Shown piece after piece: positions 8,747-16,734 of a DNA stretch of 64,000 nucleotides (the first letter of the stretch is position 1; the number at the start of each line of letters is the position of its first letter). Made by a program: the position numbers and the translations under genes. Source of the DNA: UKL13-2 sp043773745 (GTDB lineage Bacteria; Pseudomonadota; Gammaproteobacteria; Burkholderiales; Usitatibacteraceae); the NCBI GenBank assembly GCA_043773745.1, contig JAYVEV010000116.1:55701-119700 (forward strand). The letters are read 5' to 3'. The notes below the pieces were generated by a model. The model was not told where the DNA came from. It made no database searches and worked only from the letters and a program-made list of their open reading frames with translations.

Positions 8747-9781
8747 CTAATTTGTCCGTGTTACTTTGGCCAGATGTTGTGGCCGATCCGGATCAAAGCC
8801 GCGAGCGCGAGATAATGCTTCAACCATCGGATAAAAGCTCTGAATCATCGAAATGGGATCAAGATCAACCGACAATGTTTCTGTAATGGGCAAATTACAG
8901 CCGGGCGTACCGAGCGGCGCAGCCAGCAGCACTGTAGCGCCACGTCCGCGCATTTCTTCAGCCAGCGTCAGCAGCCCCGCCTGTGCCGGGCCGCGCGGCG
9001 CAAATATCAGCAGGGGATAGCCTTCGCCAATCAACGCCATCGGCCCGTGCTTTACTTCGGCACCTGAAAACGCCTCGGCTTGAATAGCGCAGGTTTCTTT
9101 GAATTTGAGTGCGGCTTCCATCGCCACGGCCAAACCGGTACCGCGGCCAATGACGAATAAACGATCGGCCTGTTGCAATATCTCAACGCCAGTCGACCAA
9201 TCCGCAAGCGAGGCGCGGGTCAATGCACTGGGCAGGTTCGACAATGCATTTTTTAGCACCAGATCGTCCTGCCAGGCGGCCACGACACGCGCTCCAGCGA
9301 CCAGTTGTGCGATAAAACTTTTAGTCGCTGCGACACTTTTTTCAGCACCCGCATGCAACGGAAAAACCCATTGCGAGGCTTGCGCCAGCGGGGAGCGCGC
9401 ATCATTCACAAATGCGGCAGTCGTCGCGCCACCATCGGTGAAATACCGCATCGGCGCAACTAAATCCGGGCTCTGGCCGGATTGCGAAAACGCCATCGAT
9501 ACCAGACCGGCGCATTGAATTTTTGATTGATACAGTGTGACCAGCGACATCGGTAACGAGGTGACCAGTCGGCCCAGCCGTGCCATGATCATGTACGACA
9601 TAAAGTGCGCGGCATGGTCAGAACTGCCGCGCGCCACGGTTAAAATCGAGCTCGCCGTCGCACTGTCAGCCTGGCCGCGTAGCAGCTCACCAAAATCGAC
9701 GTAGGCTTTTTGATCTTGCGATAATTGTTCGGCGATAACGGCAGGCGCTTCATGCGCCTCATCCAGCATATATGTGTTCAA
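8747..9781 (-). CDS. SIS-family glucosamine-6-phosphate deaminase (NagB-II type)
   Basis: This 344-residue protein has two SIS domains. The first holds VARGSSDHAA (about 49-58) and FSQSGQSPD (about 98-106). The second starts near VIGRGTGLAVAMEAALKFKE and ends with the EVKHGPMAL motif typical of GlmS-isomerase-like proteins. It lacks the glutaminase domain of GlmS, which is the pattern of NagB-II enzymes that convert glucosamine-6-phosphate to fructose-6-phosphate and ammonia in proteobacteria without classical NagB. Its ATG overlaps the nagA stop by 4 bp, so it is the third gene of the GntR-nagA operon. A related sugar (AgaS-like, galactosamine-6-phosphate) is possible, but the murQ and nagA context favours GlcN-6-P. 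Confidence 0.85.
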   Translation of the reverse strand: MNTYMLDEAHEAPAVIAEQLSQDQKAYVDFGELLRGQADSATASSILTVARGSSDHAAHFMSYMIMARLGRLVTSLPMSLVTLYQSKIQCAGLVSMAFSQSGQSPDLVAPMRYFTDGGATTAAFVNDARSPLAQASQWVFPLHAGAEKSVAATKSFIAQLVAGARVVAAWQDDLVLKNALSNLPSALTRASLADWSTGVEILQQADRLFVIGRGTGLAVAMEAALKFKETCAIQAEAFSGAEVKHGPMALIGEGYPLLIFAPRGPAQAGLLTLAEEMRGRGATVLLAAPLGTPGCNLPITETLSVDLDPISMIQSFYPMVEALSRARGFDPDRPQHLAKVTRTN

Positions 9782-10917
9782 TTGCCTCTTCCTATTCCCA
9801 TTCGGTTAATCGCCACGCCTTCGGCATAGACCTCGTCCAGCATTAAGTCACGGTCGAGCACGACCACGTCGGCCCATGCGCCAGCCACCAGTCGCCCGCG
9901 ATCAGCGACGCCCAAATAATCAGCGGCATGGGTTGAAACACGCTGCGAAGCTTCTTGTAAATCCAGCCCGATCTCGTTGACCAAATTGCGCAGCGCCTGG
10001 TCCATCGTCAGTGTCGAGCCCGCTAGGGTGCCGTCGGCCAGTCTGACTCCGCCCAAACATTTCATGACGGTGTTGCGACCCAACCGATATTCACCATCAG
10101 GCATGCCGGTAGCCGAGGTTGAATCGGTTACGCAAAATAATCTGGGGATAGCCCTTAGCGCGACGTGAATGGCACCCGGATGAACATGCAACATATCGGG
10201 AATAATTTCCGCAAATTCCGCATGCGCGAGTGCAGCGCCGGCCATGCCGGGCCTGCGATGATGCATACCCGTCATGGCATTAAACAAATGGGTAAAGCCC
10301 GCTGCCCCTCGTGCCATGGCAGCGACACCGTCTTCATAACTGCCCGCAGTATGTCCAATCTGCACGATATAACCTACAGCGCAGAGCGGCTCAATCATCT
10401 CCATATTGCCGGGCACTTCCGGCGCGAGCGTGATGAGGCGAATCGGCGCAATATCATTGAGCTGCTTTAATTCATCCAAAGAGACTGGACGCGCAAAATC
10501 TGGCTGGGCGCCAAGCTGACCGGCATTGATATACGGCCCTTCAAGATGGACACCCAAAATGCGCGCGCCGTTTTGGGGACGGGTTTTATAAAACGGCGCG
10601 AGGCCTTTGAAAGCCGTGTTGAGATCACTCATCGGCGCAGTCATGGTGGTTGCCAGTAACGAGGTGGTGCCGTGCTGCACATGTTTTTGTGCAATGCCGA
10701 CGGCAGCATCGCCGCCTTCCATCATGTCTCGCCCACCACCGCCGTGTACATGCAGGTCTATAAAACCGGGCAGGATAATCGGCAATGTAGCATCGCGCAC
10801 TGAAGCGATAGTCGTCGTGTCACCGGTGATACGGGTAATTTTTCCACTCTCTGCAAACTCCATAGCCCCGCGCACAAAACCGGTCGGGGTCAGAATATGG
10901 CCATCGAGTTTGATCAT
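9778..10917 (-). CDS. nagA: N-acetylglucosamine-6-phosphate deacetylase NagA
   Basis: This cytoplasmic amidohydrolase removes acetate from GlcNAc-6-phosphate, the product of MurQ, and feeds the deaminase encoded next. Visible motifs are FIDLHVHGGGG at about residues 52-62, HLEGPYI, QIGHTAGS, FTHLFNAMTGMHHR, and CVTDSTSATGMPDG containing the catalytic aspartate. The length of 379 residues is normal. It overlaps the regulator upstream by 4 bp (ATGA) and the deaminase downstream by 4 bp, giving tight translational coupling. The second metal-ligand histidine of some family members cannot be judged without alignment. Confidence 0.95.
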   Translation of the reverse strand: MIKLDGHILTPTGFVRGAMEFAESGKITRITGDTTTIASVRDATLPIILPGFIDLHVHGGGGRDMMEGGDAAVGIAQKHVQHGTTSLLATTMTAPMSDLNTAFKGLAPFYKTRPQNGARILGVHLEGPYINAGQLGAQPDFARPVSLDELKQLNDIAPIRLITLAPEVPGNMEMIEPLCAVGYIVQIGHTAGSYEDGVAAMARGAAGFTHLFNAMTGMHHRRPGMAGAALAHAEFAEIIPDMLHVHPGAIHVALRAIPRLFCVTDSTSATGMPDGEYRLGRNTVMKCLGGVRLADGTLAGSTLTMDQALRNLVNEIGLDLQEASQRVSTHAADYLGVADRGRLVAGAWADVVVLDRDLMLDEVYAEGVAINRMGIGRGN

Positions 10918-11657
10918 CCCTCGCGCCTCATTTCGGCGACAAAATCATAATAATCACTGCGGCAATACGAGTGGGTTAACTCAACCGCCTGCCCCGATTC
11001 CAGATAGCCAATACGGGTAATAAACAGCACTGCCTGACCGACGGGCACCGCCAACTGCTCGGCAAGCTTTGAGGAGGCATTCAGCGCTTTCAAATGCTGC
11101 AACGCACGTGCAGGCGCTTGCCGGGTGCGCGTCAAGAATTCATACAGTGATTTTTCCACTTCCTCAGGATTCGGCAGCACGCTGGATGGCAACACGCTGA
11201 CCTCGTAGGCGACTACCACATCATCCGCCAGGCGCAGCCGTTCCAGGCGCGCCACCGTGGCACCCGATGACAATCCCAAACTTAATTGCTCGTCTGGTGC
11301 CACCTCGGTGATGTGGCGAGCCAGCCAGCGCGAACTGGGCTGATAGCCTCGCCGTACCAACTCCTCTGAGAAGCTGCTCAGGCGTGACAGCGGCAATTCA
11401 ATATGGGGCGCAATATAGTTTCCCGAGCCGCGCTTGCGAACAATTAAACCCTGCTCGACCAACTGATCAATCGCCTTGCGTGCTGTTACTCGCGAAACGC
11501 CCAGTGATTCTGACAGGTTGCGCTCCGATGGCAGCGCCTCGTGAACCTGATAGCGCCCGTCCCGCACGGCATCACCAAGCTGGCGTGCGAGCTGTAAATA
11601 CAGCGGCGAAGCATCATCAGCATCTGGCGCGAACTCAGGCACTATGCTTTTTTTCAT
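10914..11657 (-). CDS. GntR/HutC-family repressor of amino-sugar genes (NagQ-like)
   Basis: The N-terminal winged helix-turn-helix spans about residues 15-80 (LYLQLARQLGDAVRDG, then LPSERNLSESLGVSRVTARKAIDQL and VRKRGSGNYI). The rest is a UTRA effector domain of the HutC type, ending in ELTHSYCRSDYYDFV. Regulators of this kind in front of nagA typically bind GlcNAc-6-P or GlcN-6-P and release the operator. It is the first gene of the nagA operon. Its own promoter contains the direct repeat also found upstream of murQ, which suggests autorepression and control of murQ. Confidence 0.88.
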   Translation of the reverse strand: MKKSIVPEFAPDADDASPLYLQLARQLGDAVRDGRYQVHEALPSERNLSESLGVSRVTARKAIDQLVEQGLIVRKRGSGNYIAPHIELPLSRLSSFSEELVRRGYQPSSRWLARHITEVAPDEQLSLGLSSGATVARLERLRLADDVVVAYEVSVLPSSVLPNPEEVEKSLYEFLTRTRQAPARALQHLKALNASSKLAEQLAVPVGQAVLFITRIGYLESGQAVELTHSYCRSDYYDFVAEMRREG

Positions 11658-11718
11658 GGAAAGTCTCGTTTACGGGCAATTTGAAAAACATGAATTGAGG
11701 GTAGAATTTTCAATGGCA

Positions 11719-11747
11719 AGTATAAAACCAATTTGATACCAAATGAA
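11719..11747 (-). promoter_or_regulatory. promoter and operator of the GntR-nagA-deaminase operon
   Basis: On the minus strand TATACT (11719-11724) is the -10 box and TTCATT (11742-11747) a weak -35, with a 17-nt spacer. The spacer (11725-11741) is almost exactly filled by the direct repeat ACCA-ATTTGAT-ACCA (11727-11741, plus-strand reading). A repressor bound there would block RNA polymerase. The same repeat with the same 11-bp period lies at 1428-1442 near murQ. HutC-family operators are usually inverted repeats, so the direct arrangement is unusual. Confidence 0.5.
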
Positions 11748-12001
11748 CAGCGCGTAAATTTAAACTATGCTGCAAAATACTTGTTTTTGGCCTTAAAACC
11801 CCTTACTCATCACAATACCGTTTGATAATTTGAAATCAATTGATCAATTTCCAGTCGCGCATGATTCGATCAAGCCACTCAAAGACCAGTAACATCGCCA
11901 TAACACCATTCTCATGTATACCGGCACCGTACCATCTGGCCACTGGTGCCCGTCATCGTGAATATGCTTTAAACAAAACCCGCAAAAAATCATCAATCAT
12001 T
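11748..12001. other. AT-rich divergent intergenic stretch
   Basis: Together with the operator region this makes a gap of about 350 bases between the regulator and the binding-protein gene. It holds no credible ORF. Apart from the operator described above I see only AT-rich sequence and a TTGATNATTTGA-like partial palindrome near 11823-11847, which I could not assign. Confidence 0.4.
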
Positions 12002-12011
12002 GGAGGCGTTA

Positions 12012-13610
12012 ATGAATTCTCGCAAGCTGTTAGGTGCGTTGTTGTTAACGGGTGCGATGTTGCCGCTAATCGCCGCGCCGCAGGCAACAGCAAAAAATTT
12101 CCGCTGGTCCTCATCAGGCGACGCCACTACTCAGGACCCGCACGGTCAGGATGAATCGTTTACGAAATCAGTCAACAATTTGGTATACGAACGCCTGATA
12201 CAGCCCGGCAAGGATATGTCGCCAACGCCTTGGCTAGCCACATCCTGGAAAAATACCAGCCCGACAAAATGGGTACTTACTCTGCGCAAAGGTGTGAAAT
12301 TTCATGACGGCAGCGCCTTCATCGCCGACGATGTGGTGTTTTCATTTGAGCGTGCCGCCAAGTCCAAACAGTTCAAAAGCTACGCGATTCCTGCTGGCAC
12401 ACCACGCAAAATTGACGACTACACGGTTGAATTCACCACGGCCGTACCAACCCCGACCACACTCGTCAACCTGGGCGAAGTGCCGATCATGAGCAAAAAA
12501 TGGGCCGAAAAAAATAACGCGACTGTCCCGCAGGATTTCACCACCAAGGAAGTTACCTTCGCCTCACGTAATGCCATGGGTACCGGCCCCTATAAATTGG
12601 TGGCCTATGAACCGGGCGTGAAAACCACGCATCAAAAAAATCTGGGCTGGTGGGGCCTCAAAGAGGGGCGCTACGAGGGCAATATCGACACTCTGGAATA
12701 CCGCCCCATTGCCAGTGCCGCGACCCGCATGGCGGCGTTGAAATCTGGCGAACTCGATTTCGTGCAAGACCCGGCACCGCAAGAAATAGGATTGCTGAAA
12801 TCCGAACCCAAACTTAAGATTTGGGAAGGTGAAGAAACCCGCTTCATCGCCGTGGCGCTTGATCAGGCGCGTGATGAATTACTATTCTCTGACGTGAAAG
12901 GCAAAAATCCATTCAAAGATAAACGTGTTCGGCAAGCGTTGTATCAATCCATCGATATCCACGCGATTCAAAAGCAAATCATGCGCGGCTTATCCATCCC
13001 CACCGCGATTGCGCAGCCGGACCCCAAGGGCGAAGGCATTCCCACTGCAATGGAAAAGCGCCCGCCACTGGATATCCCGGGCGCCAAAAAATTACTTGCC
13101 GATGCGGGCTACCCGAATGGTTTCGGCTTCACGCTGCATTGCCCCAATGATCGTTATGTGAACGATGAAAAAATCTGCGTTGCGCTCGCGGGCATGTGGG
13201 CCAAAATCGGGCTGAACGTGAGTGTTGAAGCAATGCCGAAAGCGCAATATTTTCAGCGCACCCCAAAGCGGGAATTCAGTGCCTGTCTGCAGGGCTGGGG
13301 CGATAAAAATCGCGACGCCATGTACACCCTGAAGCCGGTATTGCACAGCTTTAGTACTACCGGCTATGGCGAATCAAACTACGGCAACTTCAAGAACGCC
13401 GAGTTGGATCAACTGATCGAAAAAGCGGAAGTCGAAATGGACGCCAAAGCGCGCCAGCTGCTGATTAATCAGGCAGTTGTGCTGGTGCAAAAAGAAGTGC
13501 TGGTGATCCCGTTGCACCGTCAGGTTATCCCTTGGGTTTCAGCATCGAATGTAACGCTGGTCCACAGCTCGGAAAATAAACTCGTACCAATATGGGTCAA
13601 GATGAAATAA
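12012..13610 (+). CDS. DppA/OppA/MppA-type ABC substrate-binding protein (orphan)
   Basis: This is a periplasmic SBP_bac_5 family protein of 532 residues. The start is ATG at 12012 with GGAGG 5 nt upstream. A signal peptide ends near APQATA before KNFRWSS. Family motifs include DPHGQDESF near the N-terminus, LRKGVKFHDGSAF near 100, and GTGPYKLVAYEPG near 190. No permease or ATPase gene accompanies it, so it must share a transporter encoded elsewhere. Orphan relatives such as E. coli MppA bind murein tripeptide and use the Opp permease. The divergent GntR-nagA operon and nearby murQ make a muropeptide or amino-sugar peptide ligand attractive, but this is inference; dipeptide or nickel binding cannot be excluded. 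Confidence 0.85.
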   Translation: MNSRKLLGALLLTGAMLPLIAAPQATAKNFRWSSSGDATTQDPHGQDESFTKSVNNLVYERLIQPGKDMSPTPWLATSWKNTSPTKWVLTLRKGVKFHDGSAFIADDVVFSFERAAKSKQFKSYAIPAGTPRKIDDYTVEFTTAVPTPTTLVNLGEVPIMSKKWAEKNNATVPQDFTTKEVTFASRNAMGTGPYKLVAYEPGVKTTHQKNLGWWGLKEGRYEGNIDTLEYRPIASAATRMAALKSGELDFVQDPAPQEIGLLKSEPKLKIWEGEETRFIAVALDQARDELLFSDVKGKNPFKDKRVRQALYQSIDIHAIQKQIMRGLSIPTAIAQPDPKGEGIPTAMEKRPPLDIPGAKKLLADAGYPNGFGFTLHCPNDRYVNDEKICVALAGMWAKIGLNVSVEAMPKAQYFQRTPKREFSACLQGWGDKNRDAMYTLKPVLHSFSTTGYGESNYGNFKNAELDQLIEKAEVEMDAKARQLLINQAVVLVQKEVLVIPLHRQVIPWVSASNVTLVHSSENKLVPIWVKMK

Positions 13611-13663
13611 GTCCACAACCTATTTTCAATGCACCACAGGGAAAATAATATGGCGTTAAGCTG

Positions 13664-14905
13664 ATGGCACTCACCTATATTTGGGCATCGTTTTTTATCA
13701 TTGGTTTTACAGCTGCGCTGGCGCAATGGTTGTTTCTGGGGGACGTCGAGATCTTCAAAAAGATTGTTGATGGCACCTTTGAATCAGCCAGAGTTGGGGT
13801 GATGGAGATCGCCCTGCCGCTGGCGGGCATCATGACATTGTGGCTGGGCATTCTGAACATCGGCGAAAAAGCCGGCGCCATCAATCTGCTCGCCAGAATC
13901 ATCGGACCTTTTTTCTCACGCATCTTTCCCGAGGTGCCCAAGAATCATCCTGCCACTGGCCATATGGTGATGAATTTTTCCGCCAATTTGCTCGGACTCG
14001 ATAACGCGGCCACACCGTTTGGATTAAAGGCGATGGAAAGCCTGCATACGCTGAATCCGAAAAAAGACGAAGCCAGCAATGCGCAGATCATGTTTCTGGT
14101 CCTGCATGCGTCTGGCCTGACCCTGATACCGCTGTCCATCATGGCGCAGCGCGCCGTGCTCGGCGCGCAAGATCCGTCGGATATTTTTATTCCCTGCCTG
14201 ATCGCAACCTATGTCGCCACCGCGGTCGGCATGATCGCCGTGGCTATTAAACAGCGCATCAATTTATTCAACGCCGTTGTGATCGGTTGGCTGGGCGGCA
14301 TTACGGCATTTATCATCGGCCTGATTTGGTATCTCACCCATTTTCTCAGCAAATCAGAAATCGAGGTCTTTTCCAAAGTCACCAGCAATGTCATCTTGTT
14401 TTCGATCATCTTTGGCTTCATCGTCGCGGCGCTGAGAAAAAAAGTGGACGTTTATGAAGCCTTTATCGATGGCGCAAAAGGCGGCATCCAAACCTCGCTG
14501 ACCATCATTCCCTATTTGGTTGGCATGCTGGTGGCGATCAGCGTGCTGCGCAACTCCGGCGTACTGGGCTTTGTGGTCAGCGGTTTCACGTGGCTGTTCA
14601 CACAGCTCGGCATGAATACCGACTTCACGCCCGCCCTGCCCACGGCGCTGATGAAACCGATCAGCGGCAGTGGTGCCCGCGCGATGATGATTGATGCGAT
14701 GAAAACCTACGGTGTCGATTCATTCGTGGGACGCTTGGCGTGTATTTTTCAGGGTTCTGCCGACACCACTTTTTATATCGTGGCACTCTATTTCGGATCA
14801 GTCGGCATCAAGAAAACACGTTATGCCATTCCGCTGGGTTTGGTGGCTGAATTTTCTGGCGTGATTGCCGCTGTGTTGGTCGCTTACTTGCTCTTCCACG
14901 CTTAA
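13664..14905 (+). CDS. SpmA-SpmB fusion, nucleoside-recognition (Gate) membrane protein
   Basis: This is a polytopic inner-membrane protein of 413 residues. The N-terminal half matches SpmA of sporulating Firmicutes: LGILNIGEKAG at 61-71 and MNFSANLLGLDNAATPFGLK at 103-122. The C-terminal half matches SpmB: GAKGGIQTSLTIIPYLVGM, ALMKPISGSGARAMM, and QGSADTTFYIVALYFGSVGI. The two Gate domains are joined in one chain. Such fusions occur in non-sporulating Gram-negatives, where their function is unknown; transport of a nucleoside-like or cell-wall-related solute is only a suggestion. It follows the binding-protein gene by 53 nt, so the two may be co-transcribed. The start has no strong ribosome site; an ATG at 13650 is out of frame and stops at once. 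Confidence 0.8.
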   Translation: MALTYIWASFFIIGFTAALAQWLFLGDVEIFKKIVDGTFESARVGVMEIALPLAGIMTLWLGILNIGEKAGAINLLARIIGPFFSRIFPEVPKNHPATGHMVMNFSANLLGLDNAATPFGLKAMESLHTLNPKKDEASNAQIMFLVLHASGLTLIPLSIMAQRAVLGAQDPSDIFIPCLIATYVATAVGMIAVAIKQRINLFNAVVIGWLGGITAFIIGLIWYLTHFLSKSEIEVFSKVTSNVILFSIIFGFIVAALRKKVDVYEAFIDGAKGGIQTSLTIIPYLVGMLVAISVLRNSGVLGFVVSGFTWLFTQLGMNTDFTPALPTALMKPISGSGARAMMIDAMKTYGVDSFVGRLACIFQGSADTTFYIVALYFGSVGIKKTRYAIPLGLVAEFSGVIAAVLVAYLLFHA

Positions 14906-14908
14906 GCA

Positions 14909-15493
14909 ATGGCATCACTCCTGACACTGCTCACTGAGGTTCGTGCCTGCACGCTATGCGCGGAGCATCTTCCCAATGAGCCGCGCCCTATTCTTCAAGT
15001 TCATAGTGCGTCGCGCATATTGATCGCCGGCCAAGCCCCGGGCAGAAAGGTGCAAGAATCAGGTGTGCCGTTCGACGACGCCAGCGGCGAGCGACTACGA
15101 TCTTGGCTCGGAATATCTCGAGAGATTTTTTATGAGCCACGGTCTGTTGCTATTGTTCCAATGGGATTTTGCTTTCCTGGTACAGGCCAATCAGGAGACT
15201 TCCCCCCGCGTCCGGAATGTGCGCCCAAATGGCGGGAGGCTGTGCTCTCGCACTTAAAAAAGGTGCAACTCACGCTAGTCATCGGTCAGTACGCGCAGGC
15301 CTACCATTTACCAAATGCCGGAGCATCACTGACTGAGGTGGTTCTGGCTTGGCGTAAGTATTGGCCCAATATGGTGGCTCTGCCCCATCCAAGCCCCCGC
15401 AATAACCTTTGGCTTAAACGTAACCCTTGGTTTGAGCAAGAACTGGTGCCTCAATTGAAGATCAGGGTTCAAGAGGTGCTTGGCGCCGCCTAA
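14909..15493 (+). CDS. uracil-DNA glycosylase family protein (Fe-S type)
   Basis: This 194-residue protein has the uracil-DNA-glycosylase fold of the family 4/5 class (COG1573). Visible are CTLC (Cys14, Cys17), the GQAPGRKVQ loop at about 41-49 in place of GEAPG, and a second cysteine pair (Cys88 and Cys104, in GFCFPG and RPECAP) that could complete a 4Fe-4S cluster. The C-terminal LPHPSPRNN is the usual H-P-S motif. It would excise uracil or a related damaged base from DNA. The gene starts 3 nt after the SpmAB-like stop. Its stop codon lies inside an attC-like site (15488-15552), a layout typical of integron cassettes, so it may be the first gene of the cassette remnant, although no recombination core is visible at its 5' side. 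Confidence 0.78.
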   Translation: MASLLTLLTEVRACTLCAEHLPNEPRPILQVHSASRILIAGQAPGRKVQESGVPFDDASGERLRSWLGISREIFYEPRSVAIVPMGFCFPGTGQSGDFPPRPECAPKWREAVLSHLKKVQLTLVIGQYAQAYHLPNAGASLTEVVLAWRKYWPNMVALPHPSPRNNLWLKRNPWFEQELVPQLKIRVQEVLGAA

Positions 15494-15552
15494 CATTTAC
15501 TTCCAGCAAACTACCTGCAGCAGCCGCTGACGTTAGTTATTAGTTGTTAGAC
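15488..15552 (+). mobile_element. attC-like recombination site 1
   Basis: GCCTAAC (15488-15494) matches the R'' core RYYYAAC exactly, and GTTAGAC (15546-15552) matches the R' core GTTRRRY exactly. The two cores pair in six of seven positions. Between them is an imperfect hairpin: AACTA pairs with TAGTT, and inside it CAGC pairs with GCTG. The 65-bp length is in the normal attC range. The stop codon of the preceding gene is inside the R'' core, as is common in cassettes. Confidence 0.6.
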
Positions 15553-15577
15553 GTTCATAACAAAGGAGTTTCAGAGC

Positions 15578-15940
15578 ATGGTAACTTTCGCGGCCTGGTT
15601 CATTTTTGCAATCGGTGTTGCTCACATCATCTATGGCCTCGCTAGATTCAGGTCTTCGTTTAGCGATGCTGTTTCAGCGGGCTTTTTTGACCAGTTCTGG
15701 AAACCTGAACTTCGTCGCACCGCATTTTGGTTCACCATCTTCGGCCTGCCACTTATGTGCATAGGGCAAATAGCAATCCGCGCCGTTGCAGGCGGCGACC
15801 TAACGCTACTCAAAATTATTGGCTTCTACATGCTCATCACCTCAGTCATTGGCATCACGGCTTTTCCAAAGTCGCCATTCTGGGCTCCACTCGTCGCATC
15901 GTTACTGGCCATCGCGGCGAGTTATGGTTTGTTCGCTTAG
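15578..15940 (+). CDS. small four-helix membrane protein, DUF6463-like
   Basis: This 120-residue protein is almost entirely hydrophobic, with about four membrane segments (residues 3-22, 47-68, 77-95, 100-118). Recognisable strings are IGVAHIIYGL, RRTAFWFTIFGLPLM and ITAFPKSPFWAPL, which I associate with the DUF6463 family of unknown function. AAGGAG (15562-15567) lies upstream of the ATG. It sits alone between two attC-like sites, exactly like an integron gene cassette, so horizontal acquisition is likely. No enzymatic motif is visible. Confidence 0.72.
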   Translation: MVTFAAWFIFAIGVAHIIYGLARFRSSFSDAVSAGFFDQFWKPELRRTAFWFTIFGLPLMCIGQIAIRAVAGGDLTLLKIIGFYMLITSVIGITAFPKSPFWAPLVASLLAIAASYGLFA

Positions 15941-16022
15941 CCAACACCATGCCAAGCAGACTATTGCATCCGCAATGGCTGGTTACAGCGCGCCTGACTA
16001 TTCAATCGAGCGGACGTTAGCC
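15939..16022 (+). mobile_element. attC-like recombination site 2
   Basis: AGCCAAC (15939-15945, overlapping the stop codon) and GTTAGCC (16016-16022) resemble the R'' and R' cores with one mismatch each to the consensus, and pair at five of seven positions. A central hairpin, ATTGC-ATCC-GCAAT, lies at 15963-15976. Length is about 84 bp. The mismatches suggest a decayed or divergent site. Confidence 0.45.
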
Positions 16023-16057
16023 CACACTTAATTTCGCCACCACAACAGGAACCCATA

Positions 16058-16624
16058 TTGGACAAAATTTCAGATGCACAGGCTGATATGCGCTTTGGCT
16101 ATCTATCTGGCGCGCCCGGCGTGCTTGCCTCTGCCATAGCGTGGCTGGTTGCCGGCGTAGTCGCTCTGCAGGTGTCGCCAAAAACTGCTGTGTGGACGCT
16201 GTTCGTCGGCGGTATGTTTATTCATCCGGTCGGCATACTGTTGGCGAAGGTTTTAGGTCGATCCGGAAAGCACACGCCGGGCAACCCGTTGAGCAGCTTG
16301 GCGGCAGCGAACACATGTTGGCTAATGTTGTCGTTGCCCCTTGCTTATGCGGTGTCGCTCCTGCGTATAGAGTGGTTCTTCCCCGCAATGCTCTTTATTA
16401 TTGGGGGGCGCTACCTCACGTTTGCACCGCTGTACGGCATGCGAATTTACTGGGCGTGCGGTGGAGTTCTTGCTTTTGCCGGTTGCCTGCTCGGCAGCGC
16501 CTATGTTCAACCTGCTTTCAGCGCCTTAACCGGCGCGGCAATTGAAGCTTGCTTTGGGGCGTTCATTCTTTTTGCCGCCCGACGAGAGATGCAGCCTAAC
16601 ATTGCGCCCATACGGACTCGCTGA
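16058..16624 (+). CDS. membrane protein, DUF7010-like, cassette-borne
   Basis: This 188-residue protein has about six membrane helices, with MFIHPVGILLAKVLGR and LFIIGGRYLTFAPLYGMRIYW between them; I associate these with the DUF7010 family of unknown function. The start is a TTG (16058) with AGGA 7 nt upstream. The C-terminus (MQPNIAP...) is translated from the R'' core of an attC-like site, and the stop codon lies in that site's hairpin. Cassette-encoded proteins often end in such attC-derived residues. No catalytic motif is visible; membrane location is the only safe statement. Confidence 0.7.
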   Translation: MDKISDAQADMRFGYLSGAPGVLASAIAWLVAGVVALQVSPKTAVWTLFVGGMFIHPVGILLAKVLGRSGKHTPGNPLSSLAAANTCWLMLSLPLAYAVSLLRIEWFFPAMLFIIGGRYLTFAPLYGMRIYWACGGVLAFAGCLLGSAYVQPAFSALTGAAIEACFGAFILFAARREMQPNIAPIRTR

Positions 16625-16640
16625 CGCGAGCCCGTGAGCT
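16594..16640 (+). mobile_element. truncated attC-like site 3
   Basis: GCCTAAC (16594-16600) is a perfect R'' core followed by ATTGCGCCC. A hairpin CTCGC-TGAC-GCGAG lies at 16617-16630. The sequence then runs on as GTGAGCTTTAAAAAC but no GTTRRRY core follows, so the right half is lost or decayed. This marks the likely end of the cassette remnant. Confidence 0.5.
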
Positions 16641-16734
16641 TTAAAAACGAAACCCTAGCACCAGAGCGGCCCTCAGAGCAAAAATGTCTCAAACGGCACG
16701 CCCAAACTCGTGTTTATTTAAAAATTAGTCGAAG

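Noticed and set aside
13664..14905. Evidence of sporulation from SpmA/SpmB-like domains
   Set aside because: Such fused proteins occur in many non-sporulating Gram-negatives, and no other sporulation gene is present.
16141..16545. 134-residue plus-strand ORF overlapping the DUF7010-like gene
   Set aside because: It is in another frame of a gene with a good start, membrane-protein composition and attC-derived C-terminus; its own sequence is Arg/Cys-rich with no signal.
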